Shown in pieces: positions 31,580 to 41,942 of a stretch of DNA of 64,000 bases. Below the pieces are notes generated by a model. The model ran no database searches, was not told where the DNA came from, and worked only from the letters and a program-made list of their open reading frames with translations. Positions within the stretch are counted from its first letter, which is position 1; every line of letters begins with the position of its first letter. A program made the translations under genes and the position numbers. The stretch comes from Azorinus chamasolen (taxonomy: Eukaryota; Mollusca; Bivalvia; Cardiida; Solecurtidae), in contig OY755237.1 of assembly GCA_963576725.1 (NCBI GenBank), positions 52,605,674-52,669,673 on the forward strand, read 5' to 3'.

Positions 31580-31700
31580 TATGCCTACCAAATCCCGTCT
31601 CGAAGAGAGGATTCTAAAGAGTGGTCACAGTATAGAGTTTTGGTAGAGAAATAAAGGAGCTGTTCTTGAAAATGTTTAAATTAATGCATCTTATTCGGAC
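31580..31700. mobile_element. Family C MITE, left arm mostly lost
   Basis: ACCAAATCCCGTCTCGAAGA joins directly to GATTCTAAAGAGTGGTCAC and ends GGTAGAGAAATAAAGGAGC. The flank TGCATCTTATTCGGA runs up to about 30 bases from exon 13. Confidence 0.75.
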
Positions 31701-31727
31701 ATCCACACACTCCCTTTTCTTCTACAG

Positions 31728-31944
31728 GTAACAGTTCAAGTGAGCAACAGTTATGGTATAACTGCCCTTGAGGTTCCTGTAAAAGTGGATAATGTGAACA
31801 ACCCACCGGAAATTGTCTTCAACCAACAAAAGATTAGTGTTCCAGAGAATGAGACGGCTGGTTATGATGTTGTGTTTGTGACTGTCCTTGATCCAGACTC
31901 CGCACAGACTTCTAGCAGTGAAGTCCTTAGTGCAAGTCTGACTG
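31728..31944 (+). CDS. Exon 13: cassette 2, exon 2 (cadherin boundary)
   Basis: The acceptor CTTCTACAG ends at 31727 and the donor GTTAGT starts at 31945. The exon is 217 bases, phases 0-1. VTVQVSNSYGITALEVPVKV is a cadherin G-strand region, followed by the linker DNVNNPPEI. Next comes ISVPENETAGYDVVFVTVLD, the P-E-N start of repeat 2, then DPDS, a near-canonical D-x-D calcium-site motif. This is among the clearest cadherin signatures in the gene. Confidence 0.93.
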
Positions 31945-31980
31945 GTTAGTGCTTCCTTTGCCAACTTAACCATTTCAAGC

Positions 31981-32200
31981 CTTAACCCATTACCTCATAG
32001 GCTATTTTAGATACAACCTCTTTATATAAATCTACCGAAAAGGAGCATTAACTAGAGGAAAGGAACATTTTAGAATTTTGTAGTTTGAAACCATTGTGAT
32101 AAATAGAGCATTTGCTCCTATAGGAGCAAATGCTCTGTTTATCACAATGGTTTCACATAGTGACTTTTACAGAGTCGTCAAAATGAGGGAATGTGTTAAG
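31981..32200. mobile_element. Family A MITE, copy 9
   Basis: CTTAACCCATTACCTCAT start, a perfect centre, ATGAGGGAATGTGTTAA end. A right-half family B fragment follows to 32335. Confidence 0.85.
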
Positions 32201-32331
32201 TATCATAATGGAATAGACCATCAGTATGTCACAATGTTCCACCTTCCATATTTCATTATCACTATTTTGTCCATGAAGATTCAGTAGGTATTGAAATTTG
32301 AAATGCATGTAAACATACAACAGGTTAAGGG

Positions 32332-32567
32332 TTAACCCTTTCCTTCATATAAATTTGTTTTCATGCATTTGCAAACAGTAGACCCAGATCAGATGGCTCC
32401 TGTTTGATCAGGGTCTGCTCTGTTTGCTGATGGAATTTTAAGATATGTTTCTTAATTTTCTAAAATGGCTACAATGTTCCACCATCTATATTTTGTTGTA
32501 ACTATTTTGTCCATGAATATTCAGTAGATATTGAAATTTTTAATAAATATAGAACAGGGAAAGGGTT
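32332..32567. mobile_element. Family B MITE
   Basis: TTAACCCTTTCCTTCATAT start, shortened centre (CAGATGGCTCCTGTTTGATC), AGAACAGGGAAAGGG end. Confidence 0.8.
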
Positions 32568-32577
32568 GCCTTTGGAG

Positions 32578-32728
32578 TTGATCCAGATCAGATGGCTCCT
32601 GTAGGATCAGGGTCTGCTCTGTTTGTTTATGCTATAATATAGGTATGATTCTGCAGTTTGTTTATGCTATAATATAGGTATAAAAAATGTCATTATTTCT
32701 TACCTGAATATTTCTGGAGTAAATGGTT
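32578..32728. mobile_element. Family B MITE, partial
   Basis: CCAGATCAGATGGCTCCTG with AGGATCAGGGTC, then ATGATTCTGCAGTTTG and a duplicated TTTATGCTATAATATAGG block. Confidence 0.62.
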
Positions 32729-32781
32729 GACTTGTTTACAAAAAGGATTAGGAAAATAATTTGTTGCAAAATTTGTTGTAG

Positions 32782-32909
32782 ATAATACTAATGGACAAGC
32801 CAGTGTTCCGTTTGAAGTGACAGTAGCTACAGATCAAAGTGGTGTTACCATAGTAACAACAGCCCCTCTAGATGTCAGAGCTGTGTCAAGCTATGGACTA
32901 CTATTACAA
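32782..32909 (+). CDS. Exon 14: cassette 2, exon 3 (cadherin repeat 2 core)
   Basis: The acceptor TTTGTTGTAG ends at 32781 and the donor GTGAGT starts at 32910. The exon is 128 bases, phases 1-0. It encodes the centre of repeat 2, ending in SSYGLLLQ, which continues into VRDAAGLSDS of exon 15 as a cadherin Y-x-L-x-V-x-A-x-D stretch. The size and phases equal exon 24. Confidence 0.87.
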
Positions 32910-32939
32910 GTGAGTGCAATACTTTCTGTATGGGAAGTG

Positions 32940-33128
32940 AGTCTCTAATGTCTTTTGCAAACAATATAGACCCAGATGAGGGGGCTCTTAGAGGAACCCT
33001 CTCATCTGGGTCTGCACTGTTTGTCATGATACGCTTTTCTTTGAAGAACATTCGTGAATATTCATGGTAAGCTTGACATATTTGAATTATTGAATAGTCC
33101 AATTGAAAATTGAGTGTTGAAAGGGTTA
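32940..33128. mobile_element. Family B-like MITE
   Basis: Starts within 35 bases of the exon 14 donor. The palindrome reads ATGAGGGGGCTC and its mirror, inside GCAAACAATATAGACCC arms; it ends AAAGGGTTAA. Confidence 0.65.
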
Positions 33129-33337
33129 ATTCAAGTATAGCAGAACTTCTCTGTAGCACCCACATAATGAGATAGCATGGATGTGCTCAAACGCAAGTGG
33201 CTGATTAACGTTTTACTCCATGAATATAAGAAATGTCGTAAAAAGAATATTCTATGACGATACTCAAGACAATTCAAAAGGGTTGTAACTACATAGGTTT
33301 TGGTGGAGAAATAATGAAGTAATACTTGAGAATGTTT

Positions 33338-33551
33338 TAACCCATTCCTTCATAGGCTATTTTTTGGTAAATCTACAGAAATGGAGCATTAATTAGAGAA
33401 AAGGAAAATTTCAGAATTATGTAGTATTGAAACCATTGTGATAAGTAGAGAATTTGCTCCTATGGAGTAAATGCTCTATTTATCACAATGGTTTCATAAA
33501 GTGACTATTACAGAGGCGTAGAAAGGCGTATTAATGGAGGAAATGGTTAAT
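33338..33551. mobile_element. Family A MITE, copy 10
   Basis: TTTAACCCATTCCTTCATAG start, centre TAGAGAATTTGCTCC, GGAGGAAATGGTTAA end, 40 bases before exon 15. Half a family C hairpin precedes it at 33275-33320. Confidence 0.84.
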
Positions 33552-33590
33552 GTACACGTCCTATATGGACCTCTGTATTTTGTCTTACAG

Positions 33591-33798
33591 GTGAGAGATG
33601 CAGCAGGGCTGTCTGATTCTATTATCCTGAGCATCACAGTGCAAGACGTGAACGAGGCTCCGACATGTACCACCACCACGGTGCCTGCCACGGTATCTGT
33701 CCGCAGTAATGTTGGCGATACTGTGGTAGCCCTGCAGTGCTCTGATCCAGATGTGGAGCCAGCCTTTGCAACACTTACATACTCCATAGCGGGGTCAG
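33591..33798 (+). CDS. Exon 15: cassette 2, exon 4 (cadherin boundary)
   Basis: The acceptor TTGTCTTACAG ends at 33590 and the donor GTAAGG starts at 33799. The exon is 208 bases, phases 0-1. It ends repeat 2 with IILSITVQDVNEAPTC, a near-consensus cadherin linker with Cys replacing the usual aromatic residue. It then starts repeat 3 (VSVRSNVGDTVVALQCSDPD). The linker Cys and the Cys before SDPD recur in exons 10, 20 and 25. Confidence 0.94.
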
Positions 33799-34006
33799 GT
33801 AAGGATTCAAGTGATGAGTTTTCTAATAGACCGAAAGGCTTAGCTTTGTGTCAGTCAGTATGTATTACTCATAGCAGTGTTATACATAAGGTGTGTACCG
33901 TATTCTTCCTAATAAATGCCCTTCATTTGAAATAACACTCGTTAAAACAAATTATACCTTATATAATAACCATTAAATAAAAGAAATAAACATTTTTCAA
34001 AACACA

Positions 34007-34345
34007 GATGGTAGTTTAATGCGGACTGGAAGCAATGCTTTCTGCACACTTTCATGCAGCATTAATCCTTTCCCAGATGAATATTCATGTAGGAAATAAT
34101 GACTTCATGAATATTAATTAGATTATTTTATATAATGGCATATGAACACAGGACATTTTTCCTCATGCAGAAGCTGTAGAATCAGATCTATATTACACCA
34201 TAAGCAAAAAGAGGAGACCCTGATATAGGAGCCTTCTGATCTTGGTCTACTCTGTTTGCAGATGTGTCAAAATGTGCTTACATAAGGGAGTGGGTTAAGC
34301 AACCACCTGTGTACACAATGCTAGAAGCTCCTTTTAGAACTTGTA
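34007..34345. mobile_element. Family D MITE split by a family B MITE
   Basis: AGTTTAATGCGGACTGGAAG and TTTCATGCAGCATTAA stop at 34065 and resume at 34295 with TTAAGCAACCACCTG. The single TTAA of the usual GCATTAAGC site occurs on both sides. Confidence 0.75.
34062..34298. mobile_element. Family B MITE nested in family D
   Basis: TTAATCCTTTCCCAGATG start and AAGGGAGTGGGTTAA end. The palindrome is shortened to GATATAGGAGCCTTCTGATC. Confidence 0.8.
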
Positions 34346-34356
34346 ACACCCCGAGG

Positions 34357-34470
34357 GCATTTAATAGAGATAATAGAGTATTTAATAGAGATAATAGAGT
34401 ATTTAATAGAGATAATAGAGTATTTAATAGAGATAATAGAGTATTTAATAGAGATAATAGAGTATTTACA
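34357..34470. repeat. 21-bp tandem repeat
   Basis: Five units of TTTAATAGAGATAATAGAGT and A, followed by a partial sixth. Related single units occur at 49740. Confidence 0.93.
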
Positions 34471-34474
34471 TAGT

Positions 34475-34863
34475 TTTGATATTTCTCTGCCAATACCTGT
34501 CTTTCTGCTATTCACTAGAATTATCTGAGGCAATTCTAATGAATGACAGCAAAACAGACTTTTGATGTGAAATGTATGGTGTATTCTGATTTTGGTATTA
34601 TTGGTGTCTTATCTGCAACTCGGTGTGACATATTGTCACATCTGCTACACTATTTTCAAATAAAGTTTCTCCATTATTTTAGCGCTCATTTGGGACAAAG
34701 CACTGAAGACTTTAAAGAACAATGTCCGTAAATGATATCCAACTGTTTTTAGATACAACCTTATGGTTGATATATCAAATACCTTTTTCATACCAAGATT
34801 TTTAGAAATATTACATACTTCTATGTGTTTAGACTTGTTCATTATATGTGTTGATGTTTTTAG
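34475..34863 (+). other. Intron 15 end, no recognised content
   Basis: About 390 bases before exon 16 without palindromes or splice-supported frames. Confidence 0.6.
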
Positions 34864-35010
34864 ACTTATTCTCTGTGGATGGTCAGGGAGTGGTGAAGGT
34901 AGCAGGTTCTTTGGCAGGATTCACTGACAGTAACAGCGTGACATTCCGTGTGGTGGTGAGAGATGGACAGGGTCTGTCTGTGAATATCACTGTGGAAGTC
35001 ACAATCAACA
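34864..35010 (+). CDS. Exon 16: cassette 2, exon 5 (cadherin repeat 3 end)
   Basis: The acceptor GATGTTTTTAG ends at 34863 and the donor GTATGT starts at 35011. The exon is 147 bases, phases 1-1, ending at residue 948. LFSVDGQGVVKVAG matches the cadherin F-x-I-x-x-x-x-G-x-I strand and FRVVVRDGQGLSVNITVEV matches the terminal strands. The join to exon 17 gives the linker TINNSFPPEC. Confidence 0.92.
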
Positions 35011-35043
35011 GTATGTTCAGCAATTTATAAAATGAATAATTTT

Positions 35044-35253
35044 TTAACCCATTCCCTCATATTGATGACTTTTGATGACTCTGTAAACGTCACTCTGTGA
35101 AACCATTGTGATAAATAGAGCTTTTGCTCTATTTATCACAATGTTTTCAAACTACAAAATTCTAAAAAAAACCATTTCTCTAGTTAATGCTCATTTTCGG
35201 TAGATTTATTCAAAGAGGTTGTATCTAAAAATAGCCTATGAGGTAATGGGTTA
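35044..35253. mobile_element. Family A MITE, copy 11
   Basis: TTAACCCATTCCCTCATATT start, shortened centre AGAGCTTTTGCTCT, GAGGTAATGGGTTAA end. Confidence 0.85.
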
Positions 35254-35294
35254 ATTCATAAATATTCATATTAAGAATTATTGCTTCCTGAGTA

Positions 35295-35475
35295 TTAACT
35301 CTTTCCTTCATATAAACACTTTTACATGCATTTGCAAACAGAGTAGACCCAGATCAGACATCTTCTATAGGAGCCGCCTGATTAGGGTCTGTTTTTCTAA
35401 AATGGTTACAATGTTCCATCTTCTTTTTGTCATTATTACTATTCTGTACATGAATATTCAGTGTGAAGGGGTTAA
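35295..35475. mobile_element. Family B MITE, shortened
   Basis: TTAACTCTTTCCTTCATAT start, CAGACATCTTCTATAGGAGC centre, GAAGGGGTTAA end. Confidence 0.75.
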
Positions 35476-35663
35476 TTAAGCAAATTTTTATCCTGTAGGA
35501 GCTGTCTGATCGGGGTCTGCTCTGTTTGTTCTATGGTATACTACAGATCTAATTACAAAGTCTCTGCCTGAGCCAAACTGTCCTGTGTACACATGGCATT
35601 ATAAAATATAATCCAATTTATATTCATGATTCTTACATGAATGTTCTTGGAAAAAAGGGTTAA
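35476..35663. mobile_element. Family B MITE, right part
   Basis: TGTAGGAGCTGTCTGATC, CTGCTCTGTTTG and GGAAAAAAGGGTTAA. The 36-bp array starts directly behind its end. Confidence 0.7.
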
Positions 35664-35667
35664 GTTG

Positions 35668-37399
35668 TTGAGAGATATAGCATTGCTGCCTTCCTCAGGG
35701 CAACAGAGAGATATAGCATTGCTGCCTTCCTCAGGGCAGCAGATAGATATAGCATTGCTGCCTTCCTCAGGGCAACAGAGAGATATAGCATTGCTGCCTT
35801 CCTCAGGGCAACAGATAGATATAGCATTGCTGCCTTCCTCAGGGCAGCAGAGAGATATAGCATTGCTGCCTTCCTCAGGGCAACAGATAGATATAGCATT
35901 GCTGCCTTCCTCAGGGCAACAGATAGATATAGCATTGCTGCCTTCCTCAGGGCAGCAGAGAGATATAGCATTGCTGCCTTCCTCAGGGCAACAGATAGAT
36001 ATAGCATTGCTGCCTTCCTCAGGGCAGCAGAGAGATATAGCATTGCTGCCTTCCTCAGGGCAGCAGAGAGATATAACATTGCTGCCTTCCTCAGGGCAAC
36101 AGATAGATATAGCATTGCTGCCTTCCTCAGGGCAACAGATAGATATAGCATTGCTGCCTTCCTCAGGGCAACAGATAGATATAGCATTGCTGCCTTCCTC
36201 AGGGCAACAGAGAGATATAGCATTGCTGCCTTCCTCAGGGCAACAGATAGATATAGCATTGCTGCCTTCCTCAGGGCAGCAGAGAGATATAGCATTGCTG
36301 CCTTCCTCAGGGCAACAGATAGATATAGCATTGCTGCCTTCCTCAGGGCAACAGAGAGATATAGCATTGCTGCCTTCCTCAGGGCAACAGATAGATATAG
36401 CATTGTTGCCTTCCTCAGGGCAACAGATAGATATAGCATTGCTGCCTTCCTTAGGGCAACAGATAGATATAGCATTGCTGCCTTCCTCAGGGCAACAGAT
36501 AGATATAGCATTGCTGCCTTCCTCAGGGCAACAGATAGATATAGCATTGCTGCCTTCCTCAGGGCAACAGAGAGATATAGCATTGCTGCCTTCCTCAGGG
36601 CAACAGAGAGATATAGCATTGCTGCCTTCCTCAGGGCAACAGATAGATATAGCATTGCTGCCTTCCTCAGGGCAACAGTGAGATATAGCATTGCTGCCTT
36701 CCTCAGGGCAACAGATAGATATAGCATTGCTGCCTTCCTTAGGGCAGCAGAGAGATATAGCATTGCTGCCTTCCTCAGGGCAACAGAGAGATATAGCATT
36801 GCTGCCTTCCTCAGGGCAACAGATAGATATAGCATTGCTGCCTTCCTTAGGGCAGCAGAGAGATATAGCATTGCTGCCTTCCTCAGGGCAACAGATAGAT
36901 ATAGCATTGCTGCCTTCCTCAGGGCAACAGATAGATATAGCATTGCTGCCTTCCTCAGGGCAACAGAGAGATATAGCATTGCTGCCTTCCTCAGGGCAAC
37001 AGATAGATATAGCATTGCTGCCTTCCTCAGGGCACAGAGAGATATAGCATTGCTGCCTTCCTCAGGGCAACAGAGAGATATAGCATTGCTGCCTTCCTCA
37101 GGGCAACAGAGAGATATAGCATTGCTGCCTTCCTCAGGGCAACAGATAGATATAGCATTGCTGCCTTCCTCAGGGCAACAGATAGATATAGCATTGCTGC
37201 CTTCCTCAGGGCAACAGATAGATATAGCATTGCTGCCTTCCTCAGGGCAACAGAGAGATATAGCATTGCTGCCTTCCTCAGGGCAACAGATAGATATAGC
37301 ATTGCTGCCTTCCTCAGGGCAACAGATAGATATAGCATTGCTGCCTTCCTCAGGGCAACAGATAGATATAGCATTGCTGCCTTCCTCAGGGCAACAGAT
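35668..37399. repeat. 36-bp minisatellite, about 48 units
   Basis: The unit is GATATAGCATTGCTGCCTTC plus CTCAGGGCAACAGAGA, with AGAGAG and AGATAG variants interspersed and a CAAC/CAGC change. One unit near 37033 is two bases short. Because 36 is a multiple of three and the unit lacks stops, long open frames appear on both strands (12-residue repeats such as RDIALLPSSGQQ). These lack start context and splice links to the host gene. Confidence 0.97.
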
Positions 37400-37424
37400 A
37401 AACGTGTATACTCAAATACTGAAA

Positions 37425-37600
37425 TTATCATATCTCCACCAAACCCTATGTTGTGACCACTCTTTAGAATGTTCTCTTTGAGACGATTCTAAAGAGTGGT
37501 CACAACATAGGGTTAGGTGTAGAAACAAAGGAGTTGTGCTTGAAAATGTTTGAATTTATGCATCTTATCTGAAGCTCTGTTCCTTTTGTCCTAATGCGAA
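37425..37600. mobile_element. Family C hairpin MITE
   Basis: Arms at 37432-37530: ATCTCCACCAAACCCTATG against CATAGGGTTAGGTGTAGAA. Its left flank (CTCAAATACTGAAATTATC) directly follows the array. Confidence 0.85.
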
Positions 37601-37980
37601 AACATGATAATTATAGAATCAGCCTTTGAACACAGAATAATGAAACTTCGCAATCTTGTTTCGCTCATTGTTACATTGCACTCTGCTGATTTTCAAAGTC
37701 GAAGGTCAAGTCACAGGTTGCAGATCTTGAACAAAAATTCTGTCATCCATTGTTCACAATTGGTTCATTGAAACAATTCCTGAGCAATCTTAATCATATT
37801 TGCTTACAATGTGTATCTTGGATATGTTAAATTATGGGCAGAATTGGTCTGGAGTTATGTGCTCTTGATTAACCATGTGTGGCATATTTTACTTTGTTAA
37901 ACACTCTTATTTCTACACAAACCCTTATCATAATTCACACATATTCTGTATAGGCATATAGCTATAGCTATAGATATGTT
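37600..37980 (+). other. Intron 16 stretch, little recognised
   Basis: Contains GTCGAAGGTCAAGTCAC and TCATTGAAACAATTCC, suggestive of a decayed mollusc-type repeat. No coding. Confidence 0.45.
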
Positions 37981-38209
37981 TTAACCCTTTCCTCCATAGG
38001 CTATTTTTAGACACAACATCTTTGAATCAATCTGCCGAAAAGGAGCATTTACTAGAGAAAAGGAAAAGTTTAGAATTATGTAGTTTTGAAACATTGTGAT
38101 AAATAGAGCATTTGCTCCTATAGGATCAAATGCTCTATTTATCAGAATGGTTTCATAAAATGACTTTTACAGAGGTGTAGAAAGGTGTACTTATTGAGGA
38201 AATGGTTAA
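37981..38209. mobile_element. Family A MITE, copy 12
   Basis: TTAACCCTTTCCTCCATAGG start, ATAGAGCATTTGC centre, TTGAGGAAATGGTTAA end. Confidence 0.87.
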
Positions 38210-38218
38210 AGATCTTGT

Positions 38219-38420
38219 TTTAAACTTTTATTCCTTGAATATTCATTGAAGAAATAATGACATCAGGAAGATTAATTTTTTAATTTTTATCAGAAACTGT
38301 GAAATCAGGTCTATAAGAATACAGAGCAGACCCTAATCAGACAGCTACAGGAACCATCTTATCTGGGTCTAATCTGTTTGCAAAGACATTAAAATGCATA
38401 TCTAAGGAGAAAAGGGTTAA
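38219..38420. mobile_element. Family B MITE
   Basis: TTTAAACTTTTATTCCTTG start, AGCAGACCCTAATCAGAC, GGAGAAAAGGGTTAA end. Confidence 0.72.
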
Positions 38421-38523
38421 AGAAAGACTTTGACTCCATTAATTTCTGGACTGATTGTACTTAGATGAGTGATTCAGGGTCATCATGGTCCTCTCATAAC
38501 AAATTTGTATAGGCTCCACAGTA

Positions 38524-38935
38524 CAGTAGAACCTGTCTTAACCCTTTCTTCCATAGGCTATTTTAAGACCCAACCTCTATGAATGAATCTACCCAAAAGG
38601 AGCATTTACTAGAGAAAAGTAAAATTTTAGAATTTTGTAGTTTGAAACCATTGTGATAAATAGAGCATTTGCACCTATAGGAGCAAATGCTCTATTTATC
38701 ACAATGGTTTCAAGAAGTGGTTATTGCAGAGACATAGAAAGGCGTATTTATGGAGGAAAGGGTTAAACAACCATCAAAAAGAGGTATAATTATGGGTGTA
38801 TAAGGCAGGTGGTAGCTTAATGCAGGGCAAAAGTAATGCAGAAAGCTTTCTGCAATACCGGTACTTTTGCCCTGTATTAAGCAACCACCTGCTTTTTAAG
38901 TCTCCTATGTTCAATAAATGAATGGTCTCTTAATC
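38524..38935. mobile_element. Family D MITE carrying two TTAA insertions
   Basis: CAGTAGAACCTGTCTTAA is broken at TTAA by a family A copy, resumes at 38763 with TTAAACAACCATC, and carries the AGCTTAATGCAGGGC hairpin. It is broken again at TTAA (38930) by a family B copy; the right end is lost. Confidence 0.75.
38538..38766. mobile_element. Family A MITE, copy 13, nested in family D
   Basis: TTAACCCTTTCTTCCATAG start, centre AGAGCATTTGCACC, GGAGGAAAGGGTTAA end, TTAA on both sides. Confidence 0.88.
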
Positions 38936-39170
38936 CTTTGCCTCTTATAAATACCTTTTCGTGCATTTGCAAACCGAGCAGACTCAGATCAGATGGCTTC
39001 TATAGTAGCCGTCTAATCAGGATCTGCTCTGTTTGCTAATGGAACTTGATAGAACTGTTTCTTTACTTTCTAAAATCACTACAATGTTCCACCTTCCATA
39101 TTTCATTATAACTATTTTGTCTATGAATATTCATTGAAATTTTGAAAACATATATAGAAAGGGTATAACG
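38930..39170. mobile_element. Family B MITE before exon 17
   Basis: TTAATCCTTTGCCTC start, CAGATGGCTTCTATAGTAGC centre, TATAGAAAGGGTATAA end about 40 bases before exon 17. Confidence 0.78.
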
Positions 39171-39208
39171 CCATGAATTTGTACTGATTTTGTTATACTT
39201 GTCTTTAG

Positions 39209-39453
39209 ATTCCTTCCCACCGGAATGCACAGACTTGCCATATAAAAAATCACTCAGTGAAGATACACAAGCAAATGTGTGCTTTGATGTGTCCACAAAC
39301 TGTGTTGACGAAGTACAAAATGGGCGATTGTCCTTCACTTTTGTATCTGGCAACGGTACCCAGTATTTTAGGATAAGTGACGACTCTGCGCAAACATCAT
39401 CTCTACAGCTGTGTACCCTCGAGTCCCTTAAACACCGGTATGGGACTTACATA
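39209..39453 (+). CDS. Exon 17: cassette 3, exon 1 (Cys-bearing cadherin-like repeat)
   Basis: The acceptor TTGTCTTTAG ends at 39208 and the donor GTAAGT starts at 39454. The exon is 245 bases, phases 1-0. Four Cys: PPEC, NVCFD, TNCVDE, LQLC. It shares with exon 22 the length, the PPEC opening, a Leu-x-Glu stretch and the closing aromatic strand YGTYI. One N-x-T site (NGT) is visible. Confidence 0.9.
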
Positions 39454-39559
39454 GTAAGTACAGAGTAGAAAATAATCTTTTTGTGTTTTTGTTCAGAACC
39501 ATAGATATGACTGAGATCCAGATAAGATGTGTCTAAACATATTCAAGACTAGCTCCTTT

Positions 39560-39660
39560 ATATTTCCATCAAACTCTATACCATGTCCAATCTTTAGAAT
39601 TGTCTCTTTGACACAGTTCTAGAGAGTGGTCACAGTATAGTTTTTTTAGAGAATTGACAA
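39560..39660. mobile_element. Family C hairpin MITE
   Basis: TTTCCATCAAACTCTATACC against CACAGTATAGTTTTTTTAG, diverged; the centre is TTGTCTCTTTGACAC. Confidence 0.75.
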
Positions 39661-39728
39661 TTTCAGTATATGTGTATGCACCTTTTCTGTAGCTCTGTTA
39701 ATAGGTGTAATTCAAATGCTAATGCTGT

Positions 39729-39926
39729 AGTTTCTCCACCAAACCCTATAATTTTTACTACTCTTTAGCATTGCCTCTTCAAGGGAGTTTCTAAAGAGTT
39801 GTCATAGAGTAGGGTTTGGTGGAGAAATTATTTCTCCACCAAATCCTATGTTGTGGCCACTCTTTATTATCATCTCAAAAAGACTGCTCTAAAACGTAGA
39901 AATAACATAGGCTTTGGTTGAGAATA
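39729..39926. mobile_element. Two family C hairpins head to tail
   Basis: Hairpin 39731-39830 is followed at once by hairpin 39829-39926, the GGAGAAATTATTTCTCC junction forming its own small palindrome. Both have CTCTTTA centres and decayed right arms. Confidence 0.78.
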
Positions 39927-40056
39927 AAGGAGCTATTCTCAAATATATTGAATTTATCTACGCCTCTTTTGTTTGTGTATTGCAGTTTGTCAAAGTCTAC
40001 AGACCAACATGCTCCTGTATCTACATTAACCTATTCCTCATTGAGGCCTTATTATT

Positions 40057-40558
40057 ATACCCCCCACAAACGAAGTTGGGGGGGGGGGGGTGGTGGGGAG
40101 GGGGTATACTGGAGTTACCATGTCCGTCCAGTTGTTCTTCCGGCTTGTCCAGATCATAACTTCCAGAGTATAAAAGCTATTGACTTCAAACTTCATATAC
40201 AGATAGAACACATTGACCACAAGTGAATTGCACAAAGTCCATAACTCTGTCTTCAGCCTTTGTTATTTTTGTCAAAATCTGGCTTGATTTAATAAATGAT
40301 TTTTTTTTCAGAACTTTTCTCTGTCATACCTCAACAGAACTTTTTTTTTAAAATTTACAGTATTGTTGAACACCATTTGAAGTTCTGCACCTGTATAAAG
40401 GTTTTGATTTGTCGTTTTGTGCATGAATGAATGATCTCCCTTTTCGTAATTTAACAAATGAAATTTTAGCAGTTTGGAGCTTTATTTCTATAACCCCCAT
40501 CTCTGTGTCAAATGTGCTAGTGAGGGTATTCATCAACTTTATTGGTAGTTCTAGTTAT
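40057..40558. mobile_element. Mollusc-type repeat, CCCCCCAC-start
   Basis: TATACCCCCCACAAACGAAG with a G-rich mirror, GGGTATACTGGAGTTACC, AACTTCCAGAGTATAAAAGC and TTGACTTCAAACTTCATATA. It closes GGTAGTTCTAGTT. A related copy is at 62560. Confidence 0.7.
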
Positions 40559-41560
40559 TAGTCCCCCTCCGGTTACCGGTTGGGGGACTATAGGTTTGCT
40601 CGATTCCGTCCGTCCGTTCGTCCGTCCGTCCGTCTGTCACACTTCGTGTACGGGCCATATCTCCTACAAAGTTATGCCAAATTCATTATAACTTCACACA
40701 TTGAAGAAGCATGATGAGGGCTAGTGTCATGCACAAGGGCCATAACTCTAGCATCAATATTTTTTGAGTTGTTCCCCTTTTACATATTTTTTTGTCCGGA
40801 CAATAACTCTTTATCTACTGGTTCAATTGATTTCAAACTTCACATATGGAACAATCATGATGAGGGTTAGTGTCATGCACAAGGGCCATAACTCTAGCAT
40901 CTATATTTTTGGAGTTCTTCCCCTTTTTCATATTTTCTTGTCAGTCCGTCTGTCACGCTTGGTGTCTGGGCCATATCTCCTACAAAGTTAGGCCAAATTC
41001 ATTATAACTTCACACATTGAAGAAGCATGATGAGGAGTAGTGTCATGCACAAGGGCCATAACTCTAGCATCAATATTTTTTTAGTTATTCCCCTTTTTCA
41101 TATTTTTTTGTCCGGACAATAACTCTTTATCTACTGTATCAATTAATTTGAAACTTCACATATGGGACAAGCATGATTAGAGGTAGTGTCATGCACAAGG
41201 GCCATAACTCTAGCATCTATATTTTTTGAGTGATTCCCCTTTTCATATTTTCTTGTCCAGTTAATAACTTTTTATGTACTGGTTCAATTGATTTGAAACT
41301 TCTCATATGGAACAAGCATGATGAGGTGTAGTGTCATGCACAAGGGCAATGACTTTAGCATCAATATTTTTGGAGTTACTCCCCTTTTTCATATTTTCTT
41401 GTCGGGACAATAACTTTTTATTTACTGATTCAATGTATGAAAGTAGGTACTAATACCATTCAGGTGGTCATGTATATACCATGGTCAACCACACCATGGG
41501 AGGGTGGGGTGGGGAGAGTGGAGGTTTTTTTTTCAGTCCCTTGGGGGACTCATGTCTTGC
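40559..41560. mobile_element. Mollusc-type repeat, TAGTCCCCC-start
   Basis: TTAGTCCCCCTCCGGTTACC with mirror GGTTGGGGGACTA, then TTTGCTCGATTCCGTCC and GTCC repeats. Four to five units of about 130-170 bases follow (AGGGCCATAACTCTAGCATC, CGGACAATAACTCTTTATC). It closes CCCTTGGGGGACTCATG. Confidence 0.78.
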
Positions 41561-41687
41561 ATAGCAATACAACATGCCCTTGTTATTTCTTTCATGAATA
41601 TTTATGAGATAAAGGGTTACTAATCAAGAATTAGAAGTTGTAGATATGTTCTACTTCACTAAGAATACTGATCATTTGATGTTTTAG

Positions 41688-41895
41688 ATCAACCTCAAAG
41701 TATCCTCACCTTATGGAGAAATTCAGGTGCCTGTCACTGTCAACATCAACGATGTCAATGATCCTCCCACCTTTGCTTCGACTTCTTACACAGAGAAAAT
41801 CTCAGAAGACACAACAGTCGGAAGTGAAGTTTTCTCTCTTTCTGCGACAGACCCGGATTCTGGAGCATTTGGAAAGGTGTCTTATTTTTCGAGAG
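41688..41895 (+). CDS. Exon 18: cassette 3, exon 2 (cadherin boundary)
   Basis: The acceptor TGATGTTTTAG ends at 41687 and the donor GTAAAT starts at 41896. The exon is 208 bases, phases 0-1. VPVTVNINDVNDPPTF is a textbook cadherin linker, followed by YTEKISEDTTVGSEVFSLSA and TDPDSG, the A-strand, Glu and D-x-D motifs. It is the most canonical calcium-site arrangement in the window. Confidence 0.95.
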
Positions 41896-41942
41896 GTAAA
41901 TTTTAGTAAGAGCATAAGAGCTTCAACAGATAGAAGGACATA

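Noticed and set aside
34240..34540. Overlapping frames with RVFNRD and LLNTLLSL repeats
   Set aside because: They come from a 21-bp tandem repeat open on both strands.
35668..37399. CRISPR-like array
   Set aside because: Units are contiguous with no unique spacers, and the genome is eukaryotic. The same holds for the arrays at 13041, 27006 and 60015.
35641..37481. Long open frames of up to 451 codons as genuine genes
   Set aside because: A stop-free 36-bp repeat opens frames on both strands and in more than one frame; no domain, start context or splicing link.
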